This document shows, piece after piece, positions 53,017 through 61,900 of a stretch of DNA of 64,000 nucleotides. The position numbers and the translations under genes were made by a program. The number at the start of each line of letters is the position of its first letter. Position 1 is the stretch's first letter. The stretch is from Burkholderia pyrrocinia (GTDB lineage Bacteria > Pseudomonadota > Gammaproteobacteria > Burkholderiales > Burkholderiaceae), in assembly GCF_018417535.1 (NCBI RefSeq), contig NZ_CP070979.1, positions 434,001 to 498,000 of the forward strand. The letters run 5' to 3'. The notes under the pieces were generated by a model. The model was not told where the DNA came from. It made no database searches and saw only the letters and a program-made list of their open reading frames with translations.

Positions 53017-53590
53017 ATCCGGGCGTGTCGAGCGGATCGTCGTGCATCGAGCGATTTCCGCAACGCGTCGTCGATAACGGCCACCAGGGCGTGGTTTATC
53101 GGTGCGTCAGCGCGGTCGATACGCGCTTCATTGCGGAACTGTTCCCGACGCGTACGCAGGCTATCGTGACGGCAAGCGTGCATACGGCCGCATAAGCCGC
53201 GAACGCGTGCGAGCGCAGGCTGGCACCGACCTCGATCGCCACGCACTCGCGGGTGTCATGCCGGTCTAGAGCCATTGCTCTGAATCCCCGCTGCATCGCC
53301 GCATAAAACAGTCGCCATCCGGTGGAAACACACGGGGCAAATAATTTCGTACGCACTCGGCAAGATCCGTCGCGCTCCCGGGATATGCCCGTCGGGCAAG
53401 GGACACGGTTTGTTTGCCGATGTTTTTCCCGGCTTGCCGGGGCCGCTTTCGAGCATCCGGCTCGCGATCCGCATTCAAGCGACGAATGTGTGCATCGCAA
53501 CAATCCATTTCATTCACGGCAATCGTAACGGTAAGGTGAACGCACGTTCGAATTTGATCGAGCAATGCGAATCCACCACGTGACGATGCC
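53017..53590. other. 574 bp non-coding region after the lipase operon
   Basis: No gene is supported on either strand. One plus-strand frame ending at 53195 reads FIAELFPTRTQAIVTAS, which recalls a conserved loop of MFS sugar transporters, so a transporter relic is possible but unproven. From about 53500 on it is the leader of the MFS gene. No intrinsic terminator was recognised after lifO. Confidence 0.45.
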
Positions 53591-55093
53591 ATGAAAACGA
53601 ACCCCGATCGACCTGCGCAAGCGCCACCCTCGTCCTCAGGCGGCACGCCGGAACGCGGCGGCAATGCGCGCGCGGCGGGCCTGCGCCTGCCGACCCGGTT
53701 GGTGGGCCCGATCGTGCTCGGCACGCTGCTCAACGCGCTGAACTCGTCGATGATCGCGGTCGCGCTCGTCAGCATCCAGCAAGCGTTCAACCCGCAGGGT
53801 GCGGCGCATGAACGCATCGACACGATGTGGCTCGTGTCGGGCCTCTATCTCGCGACGGCCGTCGGCCAGCCGACGATGGGGCGGCTCGCCGATCGGTTCG
53901 GCGCGAAGCGGATCTTCTGCATCGGCCTCGCGATCGTATTGATCGCGTCCGCGCTCGCGCCGTTCGCGCCGTCGCTCGGGTGGCTGATCGCGTCGCGCGT
54001 CGCGCTCGGCATCGGCACGTCCGCCGCGTATCCGGCCGGCATGGCGATGATCCGCACGTGGTCGCTGCGGCACGCGAACGGCGCGACGCCGACGGGCGGC
54101 CTCGGCGCGATCTCCGTCGCGGCGCAGGTGGCCGTCGCGTTCGGGCCGCCGCTCGGCGGCGCGCTCGTGCAGTTCGCCGGCTGGCGCGCGATCTTCTGGA
54201 TCAACGTGCCGATCGTGCTGCTGGCCTTCGTGCTGGCGTGGCTATGGATTCCGGCCGACGTCGCCCAGCGCGGCGCACCGGAACGCCGCACGCTGCGTGG
54301 CGCGCTGAAGGAGCTGGACCTGCCGGGCGTCGCGCTGTTCATCCTGACGCTCACGAGCCTGCTGCTGTTCCTGCAATCGGTGTCGCGCGAGCCCGACTGG
54401 CTGCTGCTCGTCGCGACGCTGGTCCTGTGCCCGGTGCTGGTCCGGCGCGAGCGGCTGGCCGCGACGCCGCTGATCGACATCCGCATGCTGAGCGACAACC
54501 GTGCGCTCACGAGCACCTACCTGCGCTGCGTCGGCACCTACGCGGTGTTCTACGCGATCTTCTATGCGCTGCCGATGTGGCTGCAGGAGGCCAAGCGCCT
54601 GTCTGCTGCCGACGCGGGCCTCGTGATGCTGCCGATTGCCGGGGTCGGCACGGTGGCGACGATGCTCGCGACCCGCCTAGCGCACCGTCACGGCTCGCGG
54701 CCGGTGCTGATCATCGGCTCCGCGATGCTGTGCGTCGGCAGCGTCGTGATGAGTCTCCTCACCAGCGCGATGCCGGTCTGGTCGATCGTGCTGCTGTCGA
54801 TCGTGTTCGGCGTGCCGAACGGCTTCAACAATCTCGGCAACCAGGCGGCGCTCTACCAGAGCGCGCCGCACGACCGGATCGGCACGGCCTCGGGGCTGTA
54901 CCGCACCGCGCAGTATGTCGGCGGCAGCCTGTCGTTTGCGCTCGTCGGGCTGGCGCTCGGCCATCCGGCGAGCGATCGCGGCCTGCGCGAGCTGGCCGTC
55001 GTCCTGGCGGTCATCAGCGTGCTGCTGCTGCTCAACGCGGCATCGAGCCGGCACCTGGATGCCGCCGCTTCTTCCATCTCCCAACAGAAGTGA
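53591..55093 (+). CDS. DHA2-family MFS transporter, fourteen-helix type
   Basis: A 500-residue inner-membrane transporter. After a Pro/Gly-rich N-terminus the first helix holds LGTLLNALNSSMIAVALVSIQQAF, and the helix 2-3 loop is GRLADRFGAKRIF. Motif C-like GPPLGGALVQFAGWRAIFWINVP closes helices 5-6. These features place it in the drug:proton antiporter-2 family. It starts the plus-strand run that includes the isochorismatase-like gene nine bases after its stop. It may export an inhibitor or import a carboxylate used by the following enzymes. Direction and substrate are unknown. Confidence 0.93.
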   Translation: MKTNPDRPAQAPPSSSGGTPERGGNARAAGLRLPTRLVGPIVLGTLLNALNSSMIAVALVSIQQAFNPQGAAHERIDTMWLVSGLYLATAVGQPTMGRLADRFGAKRIFCIGLAIVLIASALAPFAPSLGWLIASRVALGIGTSAAYPAGMAMIRTWSLRHANGATPTGGLGAISVAAQVAVAFGPPLGGALVQFAGWRAIFWINVPIVLLAFVLAWLWIPADVAQRGAPERRTLRGALKELDLPGVALFILTLTSLLLFLQSVSREPDWLLLVATLVLCPVLVRRERLAATPLIDIRMLSDNRALTSTYLRCVGTYAVFYAIFYALPMWLQEAKRLSAADAGLVMLPIAGVGTVATMLATRLAHRHGSRPVLIIGSAMLCVGSVVMSLLTSAMPVWSIVLLSIVFGVPNGFNNLGNQAALYQSAPHDRIGTASGLYRTAQYVGGSLSFALVGLALGHPASDRGLRELAVVLAVISVLLLLNAASSRHLDAAASSISQQK

Positions 55094-55102
55094 GGTTTTT
55101 AC

Positions 55103-55690
55103 ATGTCCATTCCGACGCTCAATCGCACGGTCGCGCTGGTCGCAATCGATCTGCAGAACGGCATCGTGTCGCTGCCGGTCGTGCCCTACACCGGCGCGCA
55201 GGTCGTGGCGAAGACGGTCGAGCTCGCGACCGCGTTCCGCGCGCTGCAGCTTCCCGTCATCTACGTGCACACGAGCTACCAGCCGGACGGCGGCGTGGCG
55301 CTGAAGGTCAGGACGGATGCGCCGTCGGCGCCGCCGAATCTCGATCCCGAATGGAGCGCGTTCGCGCCGGCGCTCGGCGTGGCGCCGTCCGACATCGTCG
55401 TGACGAAGCACCAGTGGGGCGCGTTCACCGGCACCGACCTTGACGTGCAGCTGCGCCGGCGCGGCATCACGGACATCGTGCTGACCGGGATCGCGACCAA
55501 CATCGGCGTCGAATCGACGGCGCGCCAGGCATACGAGAACAACTACAACGTCGTCGTCGTCAGCGACGCGGTCAGCACGTCGTCCACCGACGCGCAGACC
55601 TTCGCGCTGACGCAGATCTTTCCGAAGCTCGGGCAGGTCGCCGCGACGGCCGACGTGGAGGCGGCACTGGAGCAGGCGTATTCGCGTTGA
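55103..55690 (+). CDS. isochorismatase-fold hydrolase with Gly in place of the nucleophilic Cys
   Basis: A 195-residue protein of the isochorismatase superfamily. The Asp (LVAIDLQNG) and Lys (VVTKHQWGAF) of the active site are present, as is the cis-peptide region ending in GIATNI. At the nucleophile position the motif is TNIGVEST instead of TNICVEST. Replacement of Cys by Gly is known for true isochorismatases and PhzD-type vinyl-ether hydrolases, which do not use covalent catalysis. Vinyl-ether cleavage is therefore more likely than amidase activity. It is tightly linked to the upstream MFS gene (nine bases), with a ribosome site AAGTGAGG. Confidence 0.9.
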   Translation: MSIPTLNRTVALVAIDLQNGIVSLPVVPYTGAQVVAKTVELATAFRALQLPVIYVHTSYQPDGGVALKVRTDAPSAPPNLDPEWSAFAPALGVAPSDIVVTKHQWGAFTGTDLDVQLRRRGITDIVLTGIATNIGVESTARQAYENNYNVVVVSDAVSTSSTDAQTFALTQIFPKLGQVAATADVEAALEQAYSR

Positions 55691-55748
55691 ACGAAGCGGT
55701 GTGTTCGGCGTGCACCATTCATACAGAGTCATTTACCGAGGCATGACG

Positions 55749-56912
55749 ATGATCAAGACCGATGCATGGGTTCTCTACGCAGGACCGGAACCGAGCAGGA
55801 AGCAGGCGCCCGTGGCGGGCGAGCTGCGTCGCGAGACCTTCGAATTCTCCGATCTGGAAGCCGACGAGGTGCTGGTCGAGCCGCTGTACGGATCGTGGGA
55901 AGCGAACCTCGACCACGCGCTGTCGCGCAATCCGGTCGACATCTGCCGGCAGCGCCGCGAGGACAAGATCGTGCTCGGCAACGGTGCGCTGGTGCGCATC
56001 GTTGAGCGCGGCAGCGGCGTGAAGACGCTGAAGGAAGGCGAGATCTGCATGGTGATGCCGTTTGGCAAGCGCGACGAATACGGGTTCGCCGAGCTCGTCT
56101 ACGCGTACGACGCGCCGGGCACGATCGGCGTGATGGCGCAGCGGACCAAGATGCGCGCCGACAACCTCGTGGCCGTGCCGACGGACAGCCGGCATTCGCT
56201 GCTGCAATGGGCGACGTACGGCCGCTACTTCACCGCGTGGGACAACTGGAAGGTGGCGTCGGCGTGCTGGCGCTCGCAGTTGCCGGACGTCGATCCGGCC
56301 GACTACCTGGTGTTCGGCTGGGGCGGCGGCACGACGCTCGCCGAGCTGCAGCTCGCGAAGCGCGAGGGCTTTCGCGTCGCGATGACGGCGAGCAACGACC
56401 GGCGCCTCGAGGCGCTCGCGAAGCTCGGCATCACGCCGGTCGATCGCCGCAAGTTCCCGAATCTCGCGTATGACGACGAGCGCTACAAGGCCGATCCCGA
56501 GTACCAGGCGAGCTATCGCGAGTCGGAGCGCGTGTTCGCGGAGACGATCGCGGAACTGAGCGGCGGCCGCGGCGTCGCGATCTTCCTCGACAACCTCGGC
56601 GGCGCGCTGTATCGCGCGACGATGCGCGTGGTCGGCCGCACCGGCATCGTCACGACGGTCGGCTGGAAGACCGGGATGCGCCTGTGGAACCTGCGCGCGA
56701 CGGAATGCATCAACCGCCGCCTGCACATCCACACGCATGCGTGGCGCTACGACGACAGCATCACGATCCGCGACTTCCAGGAAACGAGCGGCTGGATCGG
56801 CCAGGAGCCGACCGAGATCTTCGATTTCGACGAGGTGCCGAAGCTCGCGTCCGACTACCTGAACGGGAAGATCCAGACGTATTTCCCGATCTACCGGATC
56901 AACGCCGTCTGA
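55749..56912 (+). CDS. zinc-independent medium-chain dehydrogenase/reductase-like protein
   Basis: A 387-residue protein of the MDR superfamily. The N-terminal GroES-like part includes VLVEPLYGSWEANLDHAL and lacks the classical zinc-ligand Cys cluster. The Rossmann NADP-binding part has VFGWGGGTTLAELQLAKREGF and FLDNLGGALYRATMRVVGRTG. It resembles the crotonyl-CoA/quinone reductase side of the family. A reductase acting on an enoyl or acyl-CoA intermediate would fit the CoA-transferase and lyase genes downstream. Two ATGs are possible (55743 and 55749); the inner one is at a better distance from GAGG. Confidence 0.85.
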   Translation: MIKTDAWVLYAGPEPSRKQAPVAGELRRETFEFSDLEADEVLVEPLYGSWEANLDHALSRNPVDICRQRREDKIVLGNGALVRIVERGSGVKTLKEGEICMVMPFGKRDEYGFAELVYAYDAPGTIGVMAQRTKMRADNLVAVPTDSRHSLLQWATYGRYFTAWDNWKVASACWRSQLPDVDPADYLVFGWGGGTTLAELQLAKREGFRVAMTASNDRRLEALAKLGITPVDRRKFPNLAYDDERYKADPEYQASYRESERVFAETIAELSGGRGVAIFLDNLGGALYRATMRVVGRTGIVTTVGWKTGMRLWNLRATECINRRLHIHTHAWRYDDSITIRDFQETSGWIGQEPTEIFDFDEVPKLASDYLNGKIQTYFPIYRINAV

Positions 56913-57014
56913 GCGGCAGGTCGCGCGCCGCGCCCGCATCGCCGCACGACGCTTAGTCATGCAGACGATGTCGGCGCGCGGCGCGCCGTGCAATCCATCT
57001 GATTGGAGAACGGC

Positions 57015-58253
57015 ATGGCCACTGTGGAAATCGGGGACGTCGACGCCGGCGCGGCGTCGGACGCCGCCAAACCGGCGCCGCTCGACGGCATTCGCGTGAT
57101 CGACGCCGCGACGTTGTTCGCGGGCCCGCTCGCGGCGACGATGCTTGCGGACTACGGCGCCGACGTGATCAAGGTCGAGCATCCGGACGGCGATCCGGCG
57201 CGCAAGTACGGCGCGCGTCGCGACGACGTGCCGTTGTGGTGGAAGGTGCTCGCGCGCAACAAGCGGGCGGTCACGCTGAATCTCGGCACGGCCGACGGCC
57301 AGCGGATCTTCCGCGAACTGGCCGCGCAGGCGGACGTGGTGGTCGAGAATTTCCGGCCCGGCACGCTCGAACGCTGGGGGCTCGGCTACGACGTGCTGTC
57401 CGCGATCAACCCGCGGCTCGTGCTGGTGCGGGTGACGGGCTTCGGTCAGTTCGGCCCGTATGCGAGTCGCCCGGGCTTCGGCACGCTGGCCGAGGCGATG
57501 AGCGGGCTCGCGTCGATCACCGGCGAGGCGGACGGGCCGCCGCTCCTGCCATCGTTTCCGCTCGCCGACACGGTCGCGGGGCTGACCGCCGCGTTCGCGA
57601 TCATGACCGCGCTGAAGGCGCGCGAGCGCACCGGGCGCGGCCAGGTCGTCGATCTCGCGATCATCGAGACGATGCTCGCCGCGATGGGCGCGCAGGTCGC
57701 GAGCTACGACCAGACGGGCCGGGTGCCCGAGCGCACCGGCAATCGTTCGCCGAACAATTCGCCGCGCGGTGTCTACCGCACGTCGGACGGCAAGTGGGTC
57801 GCGCTGTCGACGTCGGCGCACAGCATCGCCGAGCGCGTGATGCGCCTCGTCGGCCGCGCGGACCTGATCGACGAACCCTGGTTCGCGAACGGCGCCGAGC
57901 GCGCGAAGCATGCGGACGAACTGGATGCGGCGGTCGGCGGCTGGATCGGGCAGCGCACGCGGGACGAGGTGATCGCCGAGTTCGAGCGCGCGCAGGCGGC
58001 GGTCGCGCCGATCTACGACGTCGCCGACGTGCTGCGCGATCCGCAGTACGCGGCGCTCGGCTCGGTCGTGTCGGTGCCCGACGCGGAGCTCGGCGCGTTC
58101 CGCACGCACAACGTGCCGTTCCGGCTGTCCGACACGCCCGGCGCGATCCGCTGGGGAGGGCCTGCGCGCGGCACGCACAACGACGAAGTATTCGGTGCAT
58201 TGGGACTGGAGCGGCGCGAGATCGCCGATTTGACCGAACGAGGCGTGATATGA
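57015..58253 (+). CDS. class III (CaiB/BaiF) CoA-transferase
   Basis: A 412-residue formyl-CoA-transferase-family enzyme. Motifs are LDGIRVIDAATLFAGPLAATMLADYGADVIKVE, RNKRAVTLNL, VVENFRPGTLERWGLGYD and GNRSPNNSPRGVYRTSDGKWVALS. The catalytic Asp is expected in FPLADTVAGL. These enzymes transfer CoA between carboxylic acids, for example succinyl-CoA to glutarate, itaconate or a related acid, using a glutamyl/aspartyl-CoA intermediate. TTGGAGAA stands before the ATG. The stop overlaps the next start by four bases (ATGA), giving a coupled pair with the lyase. Confidence 0.93.
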   Translation: MATVEIGDVDAGAASDAAKPAPLDGIRVIDAATLFAGPLAATMLADYGADVIKVEHPDGDPARKYGARRDDVPLWWKVLARNKRAVTLNLGTADGQRIFRELAAQADVVVENFRPGTLERWGLGYDVLSAINPRLVLVRVTGFGQFGPYASRPGFGTLAEAMSGLASITGEADGPPLLPSFPLADTVAGLTAAFAIMTALKARERTGRGQVVDLAIIETMLAAMGAQVASYDQTGRVPERTGNRSPNNSPRGVYRTSDGKWVALSTSAHSIAERVMRLVGRADLIDEPWFANGAERAKHADELDAAVGGWIGQRTRDEVIAEFERAQAAVAPIYDVADVLRDPQYAALGSVVSVPDAELGAFRTHNVPFRLSDTPGAIRWGGPARGTHNDEVFGALGLERREIADLTERGVI

Positions 58254-59122
58254 AAACCAGCGCAACTTACCGCAGCTACCTTTACGTGCCCGCGCACAAG
58301 GCGCAGGTGGTGGAGAAGGCGTATGCAAGCGAAGCCGATGCCATCGTGCTCGACCTCGAGGATGCCGTGCCGGCCAGCCACAAGGCCGAGGCACGCCAGG
58401 CGGCCGCCGCGATTCTCGCGGAAGGTCCGCCGAAGCCGACGTACGTGCGGATCAATCCGATCGGCAGCCCGTGGTGCCGCGACGACGTCGAGGCAATCGC
58501 GCAGCCGGCGCTGCAGGCGTTGCGCCTGCCGAAGTGCGACCTGCCGCAGCATATCCAGGAAGTGGCCGGCTGGCTCGACGCGCTCGGCTGCGATGCGGGC
58601 ATCCAGATCCTGATCGAGTCGGCGTACGGTGTCGAGACGGCTTACCAGCTCGCGACCGCGTCGCCGCGGCTCGAACGGATCGGGCTCGGCGAGAGCGACC
58701 TGCGTGCGGACCTGCAGATCGGCGTCGACAACTTCACGCTCGAGGTGTGCCGCGCGCGCTGCGTGGTCGTGTCGCGTGCGGCGGGGCTGAACGGGCCGAT
58801 CCAGACCGTCTATCACACGCTGCCCGATCTCGACGGGCTGAAGGAATCGACGCTGCGCGCGAAATCGATGGGGTTCGTCGGCCGCTTCGCGATCCATCCG
58901 TCGCAGCTCCCGGTGATCAACGAGGTGTTCACGCCGTCGGAGGACGAGATCCGCGCGGCCGAGCGCGTGCTCGAGGCAGTCGATGCGGCGGCGGGCAAGG
59001 CCTCGGCGTCGTCGGTGTTCGTGCTGCCGGATGGCCGCGTGGTCGCGCCGCCGCTGATCGCCAACGCGCGCGTGACGCTCGCGCTCGCGAACAATCTTCG
59101 ACTCAGTGGAGCACTGGCATGA
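58250..59122 (+). CDS. HpcH/HpaI aldolase / CitE-like acyl-CoA lyase
   Basis: A 290-residue TIM-barrel lyase of the citrate-lyase beta family. Landmarks are LYVPAHKAQVVEKAY, the metal-site Glu in VLDLEDAVPASHK, the CoA/phosphate Arg in YVRINPIGSPW, IESAYGVETAY, and GLGESDLRADLQI with the second metal ligand. Stand-alone members cleave malyl-CoA, citramalyl-CoA or similar 3-hydroxyacyl-CoA thioesters. With the CoA-transferase coupled in front, it suggests activation of a hydroxy-dicarboxylate and its cleavage to acetyl-CoA and a keto acid. Its stop overlaps the next start by four bases. Confidence 0.92.
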   Translation: MKTSATYRSYLYVPAHKAQVVEKAYASEADAIVLDLEDAVPASHKAEARQAAAAILAEGPPKPTYVRINPIGSPWCRDDVEAIAQPALQALRLPKCDLPQHIQEVAGWLDALGCDAGIQILIESAYGVETAYQLATASPRLERIGLGESDLRADLQIGVDNFTLEVCRARCVVVSRAAGLNGPIQTVYHTLPDLDGLKESTLRAKSMGFVGRFAIHPSQLPVINEVFTPSEDEIRAAERVLEAVDAAAGKASASSVFVLPDGRVVAPPLIANARVTLALANNLRLSGALA

Positions 59123-60600
59123 GCACACCCGAGACGCTTTCTGCTCCGGCGGCGGCCGCGACCAACCGGCCCGTGCCGCCCGACGGCATCGTCGGCGCGC
59201 TCGGCCGCTTCGCGGCGGCGGTACGCGCCGAAGGGCTGGATCGCCGGCTGCGCGTCGAGGCCGCCGCGCGCGTGCTCGACGTGGTCGGCAACAGCCTGAT
59301 CGCGCACGACGAACCGGTCGTGCAGTCGGTGCTGCAGGTCGCGCGGCGCTGGGCCGGCACCGGCCCGGCGAGCGTGATCGGCGCGCCCGACCGTCTGCCG
59401 GCCGCGAGCGCCGCGCTCGTCAACGGCACGCTCGCGCATGCGATGGACTTCGACGATTCGCACATGCTGTCGGTGCTGCATCCGAGCGCGTCCGTGATTC
59501 CTGCGGCGCTCGCCGCCGCGCAGGCGAGCGGCGCGTCGGGCGCGGCGCTGCTCGATGCGATCACGGTCGGCACCGAGGTGTGCATCCGGCTCGGCGTCGC
59601 CGCTTACAACGAGCAGCTCGGCAATTCGGTGTTCTTCGAGCGCGGCCAGCACGCGACGTCGATCTGCGGCACGGTCGGCGCGGCGGCGGCCGCGGCAATG
59701 CTGCTCGGGCTCGACGCCGCGCAGATCGCGGCGGCGCTCGGCATTGCCGCGAGCATGGGCGCGGGCTTGCTCGAAGCGAACCGCACCGGCGGCTCGGTGA
59801 AGCGGATCCACTGCGGCTGGGCGGCACACGCGGGCGTGAGCGCGGCGGAACTGGCGGGCGCGGGCGTCACCGCGCCGCCGACCGCGCTCGAAGGCCGCTT
59901 CGGCTTCTTCCACGCGTGGTGCGGCGACCTCGCCGATGTCGACGCGGTGCTGCGCGACCTGGGCGACGAATGGGAGACGAGCCGGATCATCTTCAAGCCG
60001 TATCCGTGCAACCACTTCACGCATCCGGGCATCGACGCGGCGCTGCAACTGAAGGCGCAAGGCGTGACGGCGGACGACGTGGTGTCGGCCGAGCTGCGGG
60101 TCGCGACGTCGACGCTGCGCACGATCGGCGAGCCGGCGGAGCTGAAGGCGAATCCGCCGAACGGCTATGCGGCCGCGTTCTCGGGGCCGTACACGGTCGC
60201 GGCGGCGCTGCTCGGCGGCGGCGGGCTCGGCGTCTGGTTCGACGATTTCGGCGATGCGCTTGCGCAGGACCCCGCACGGCGCGCGCTGGCCGCGAAGGTG
60301 CGCTGCGTGGCCGATCCGTGGTGCGACGCGCGCTTCCCGACGTTCCTGCCGGCCGTGCTGCGCGTCGAGCTGCGCGACGGCCAGGTGCGCGAGGCGCGGA
60401 TCGAGTCGAGCAAGGGCACGAATTCGCGGCCGCTGACCGAACAGGAGCTCACCGCGAAATTCGTGCTGGCGGCGAGTTCGGCGCTCGGCACGGCGCGCGC
60501 GCTCGCGTTGCGCGACGCGGTGCGGGCGCTCGCCGACGACGCGCCGCTCGACGCGCTCGCGGCGCTGACGTCAGGCACTGAAGGAGGAGACCGATCTTGA
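59119..60600 (+). CDS. MmgE/PrpD-family protein (dehydratase/decarboxylase type)
   Basis: A 493-residue MmgE/PrpD protein, the family of 2-methylcitrate dehydratase and cis-aconitate decarboxylase. Features are NGTLAHAMDFDDSHM (active-site region), LHPSASVIPAALAAAQ, GTEVCIRLG, FFERGQHATSICG, SMGAGLLEANRTGGSVKRIHCGWAAHAG and KPYPCNHFTHPGIDAAL. It would dehydrate, isomerise or decarboxylate a tricarboxylic or branched dicarboxylic acid. It overlaps the lyase gene (ATGA) and the following cyclase gene (TTGA), so three enzymes are coupled. A second, more distant MmgE/PrpD gene lies at 62845. Confidence 0.92.
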   Translation: MSTPETLSAPAAAATNRPVPPDGIVGALGRFAAAVRAEGLDRRLRVEAAARVLDVVGNSLIAHDEPVVQSVLQVARRWAGTGPASVIGAPDRLPAASAALVNGTLAHAMDFDDSHMLSVLHPSASVIPAALAAAQASGASGAALLDAITVGTEVCIRLGVAAYNEQLGNSVFFERGQHATSICGTVGAAAAAAMLLGLDAAQIAAALGIAASMGAGLLEANRTGGSVKRIHCGWAAHAGVSAAELAGAGVTAPPTALEGRFGFFHAWCGDLADVDAVLRDLGDEWETSRIIFKPYPCNHFTHPGIDAALQLKAQGVTADDVVSAELRVATSTLRTIGEPAELKANPPNGYAAAFSGPYTVAAALLGGGGLGVWFDDFGDALAQDPARRALAAKVRCVADPWCDARFPTFLPAVLRVELRDGQVREARIESSKGTNSRPLTEQELTAKFVLAASSALGTARALALRDAVRALADDAPLDALAALTSGTEGGDRS

Positions 60601-61616
60601 ATGCACCGCGCTGGAAAAAACGGCCGCCCGGCTCGAACTGGGGCGATTTCGGTCCCGACGATCAGAAGGGGCGGCTGAACTGGCTGACGCCGGACAAGGT
60701 GCGGCAGGGCGCAGCCGAGGTCCGGGAAGGGCTGTCGTTCTCGCTGAGCCTGCCGCTCGACGTGCCGCGCGGCGGCGGGCTGAACGCGCGGCGCCGGCCG
60801 CCGGCGATCATGCCGGCGTTGCTCGGCGACAAACCGTACTTCGGCTATCGCGCGGACGAACAGGTTGCGAACGCAACCGATGTGGTCTGCGACGATTGGT
60901 TCTGCATGCACTCGCAGTTCTCGACGCAATGGGACGGCCTGTCGCACGTGGGCGGCCTGTTCGACGCGGACGACGACGGCGTGCCTGAAATCGTGTTCTA
61001 CAACGGTTTCCGGATGGGCGAGCATCTGCGGGTGCCGCAGGAAGGCGACGCGACGGGCGGCGCGCGCGCGCTCGGCATCGAGGTGATGGCGCGGACGGGC
61101 GTGCAGGGGCGCGGCGTGCTGATCGACCTGCGGCGTCATTTCGGCGATGCACGCACGAAGGTCGGCTTCGCGCAGCTGATGCAGGTGATGGACGCGGATC
61201 GCGTGCAGGTCGAGCGCGGCGACATCGTCTGCATTCACACCGGCTTCGCGGATCTGCTGCTGAACGACGACGGCGGATCGCCGGCGACGGTCGCGAGCGC
61301 GTGCGTGCTGGACAGCAGCGATGCGCGGCTGCTGCAATGGATCGACGAATCGGGGCTGGCCGCGCTCGTGGCCGACAACCATGCGATCGAGGAACGTCCG
61401 CAGCATGCGCAGCCGCTCGCGCAACCGGGCGCACTGATGCCGTTGCACGAACTGTGCCTGTTCAAGCTCGGCATTCACCTCGGCGAGCTGTGGCACCTGA
61501 CGCCGCTCGCGGACTGGCTGCATGCGCACCGCCGGAACCGGTTTCTGTTGACCGCGCCGCCGTTGCACATCCGCGGCCTGGTCGGCGCGCCGGCAAATCC
61601 TGTCGCGACCGTTTGA
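60597..61616 (+). CDS. cyclase-family (kynurenine formamidase-like) hydrolase with TTG start
   Basis: A 339-residue protein of the putative cyclase family (PF04199). Its core motif is HSQFSTQWDGLSHVGGLF, a variant of H-x-G-T-H-x-D-x-x-x-H that still keeps metal ligands. The later RGVLIDLRRHFG and IVCIHTGFADLLL are also typical. Start at TTG 60597 is supported by GGAGGAGA eight to fifteen bases upstream and by overlap with the preceding TGA; no nearby ATG fits. It would hydrolyse an amide, lactone or related bond in the same pathway. A strong terminator directly follows, ending the operon. Confidence 0.88.
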   Translation: MNAPRWKKRPPGSNWGDFGPDDQKGRLNWLTPDKVRQGAAEVREGLSFSLSLPLDVPRGGGLNARRRPPAIMPALLGDKPYFGYRADEQVANATDVVCDDWFCMHSQFSTQWDGLSHVGGLFDADDDGVPEIVFYNGFRMGEHLRVPQEGDATGGARALGIEVMARTGVQGRGVLIDLRRHFGDARTKVGFAQLMQVMDADRVQVERGDIVCIHTGFADLLLNDDGGSPATVASACVLDSSDARLLQWIDESGLAALVADNHAIEERPQHAQPLAQPGALMPLHELCLFKLGIHLGELWHLTPLADWLHAHRRNRFLLTAPPLHIRGLVGAPANPVATV

Positions 61617-61618
61617 GC

Positions 61619-61656
61619 GTGCGGGCGGCCGTGGCGGCGGCCGCCCGCACTTTTTT
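61619..61656 (+). terminator. intrinsic terminator of the CoA-transferase/cyclase operon
   Basis: Perfect 12-bp stem with arms GTGCGGGCGGCC and GGCCGCCCGCAC, an eight-base loop and six T residues directly after, three bases beyond the cyclase stop. It is the clearest rho-independent terminator in the window and fixes the 3' end of the operon. Confidence 0.92.
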
Positions 61657-61839
61657 GCGGCGCGTCCGGCTTGCGCAAAATGCGAATTAAATTGCCGATT
61701 GACAAGGTATTCAGAAGAATCGACGCGAAACGGGCAATTTAATTTAAAACCATAAATAATATCGCCCGCTATCCAAAAAATATCGATACGTCAAGATTGG
61801 ACTATTCTTGTGCATTGCACTAAATATCAGGGGATTGCT

Positions 61840-61863
61840 CCGATTGCGGAATATCGCAATCGG
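61840..61863. promoter_or_regulatory. perfect 9-bp palindrome upstream of the NodD-like regulator
   Basis: Arms CCGATTGCG (61840-61848) and CGCAATCGG (61855-61863) with the AT-rich centre GAATAT. ATTGC also occurs just upstream at 61814 and 61834. It lies about 37 bp before the LysR start in an AT-rich leader. ATTGC...GCAAT dyads are typical of LysR/NodD boxes, so autoregulation by this LysR protein is likely. Confidence 0.6.
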
Positions 61864-61900
61864 AGGCGGTGATTAACCTGTTTAGTGGATGGTCGCAAAC

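Noticed and set aside
53080..53195. Short plus-strand piece FIAELFPTRTQAIVTAS resembling an MFS transporter loop
   Set aside because: A single short motif with no supporting transmembrane segments nearby; too weak to call a pseudogene.
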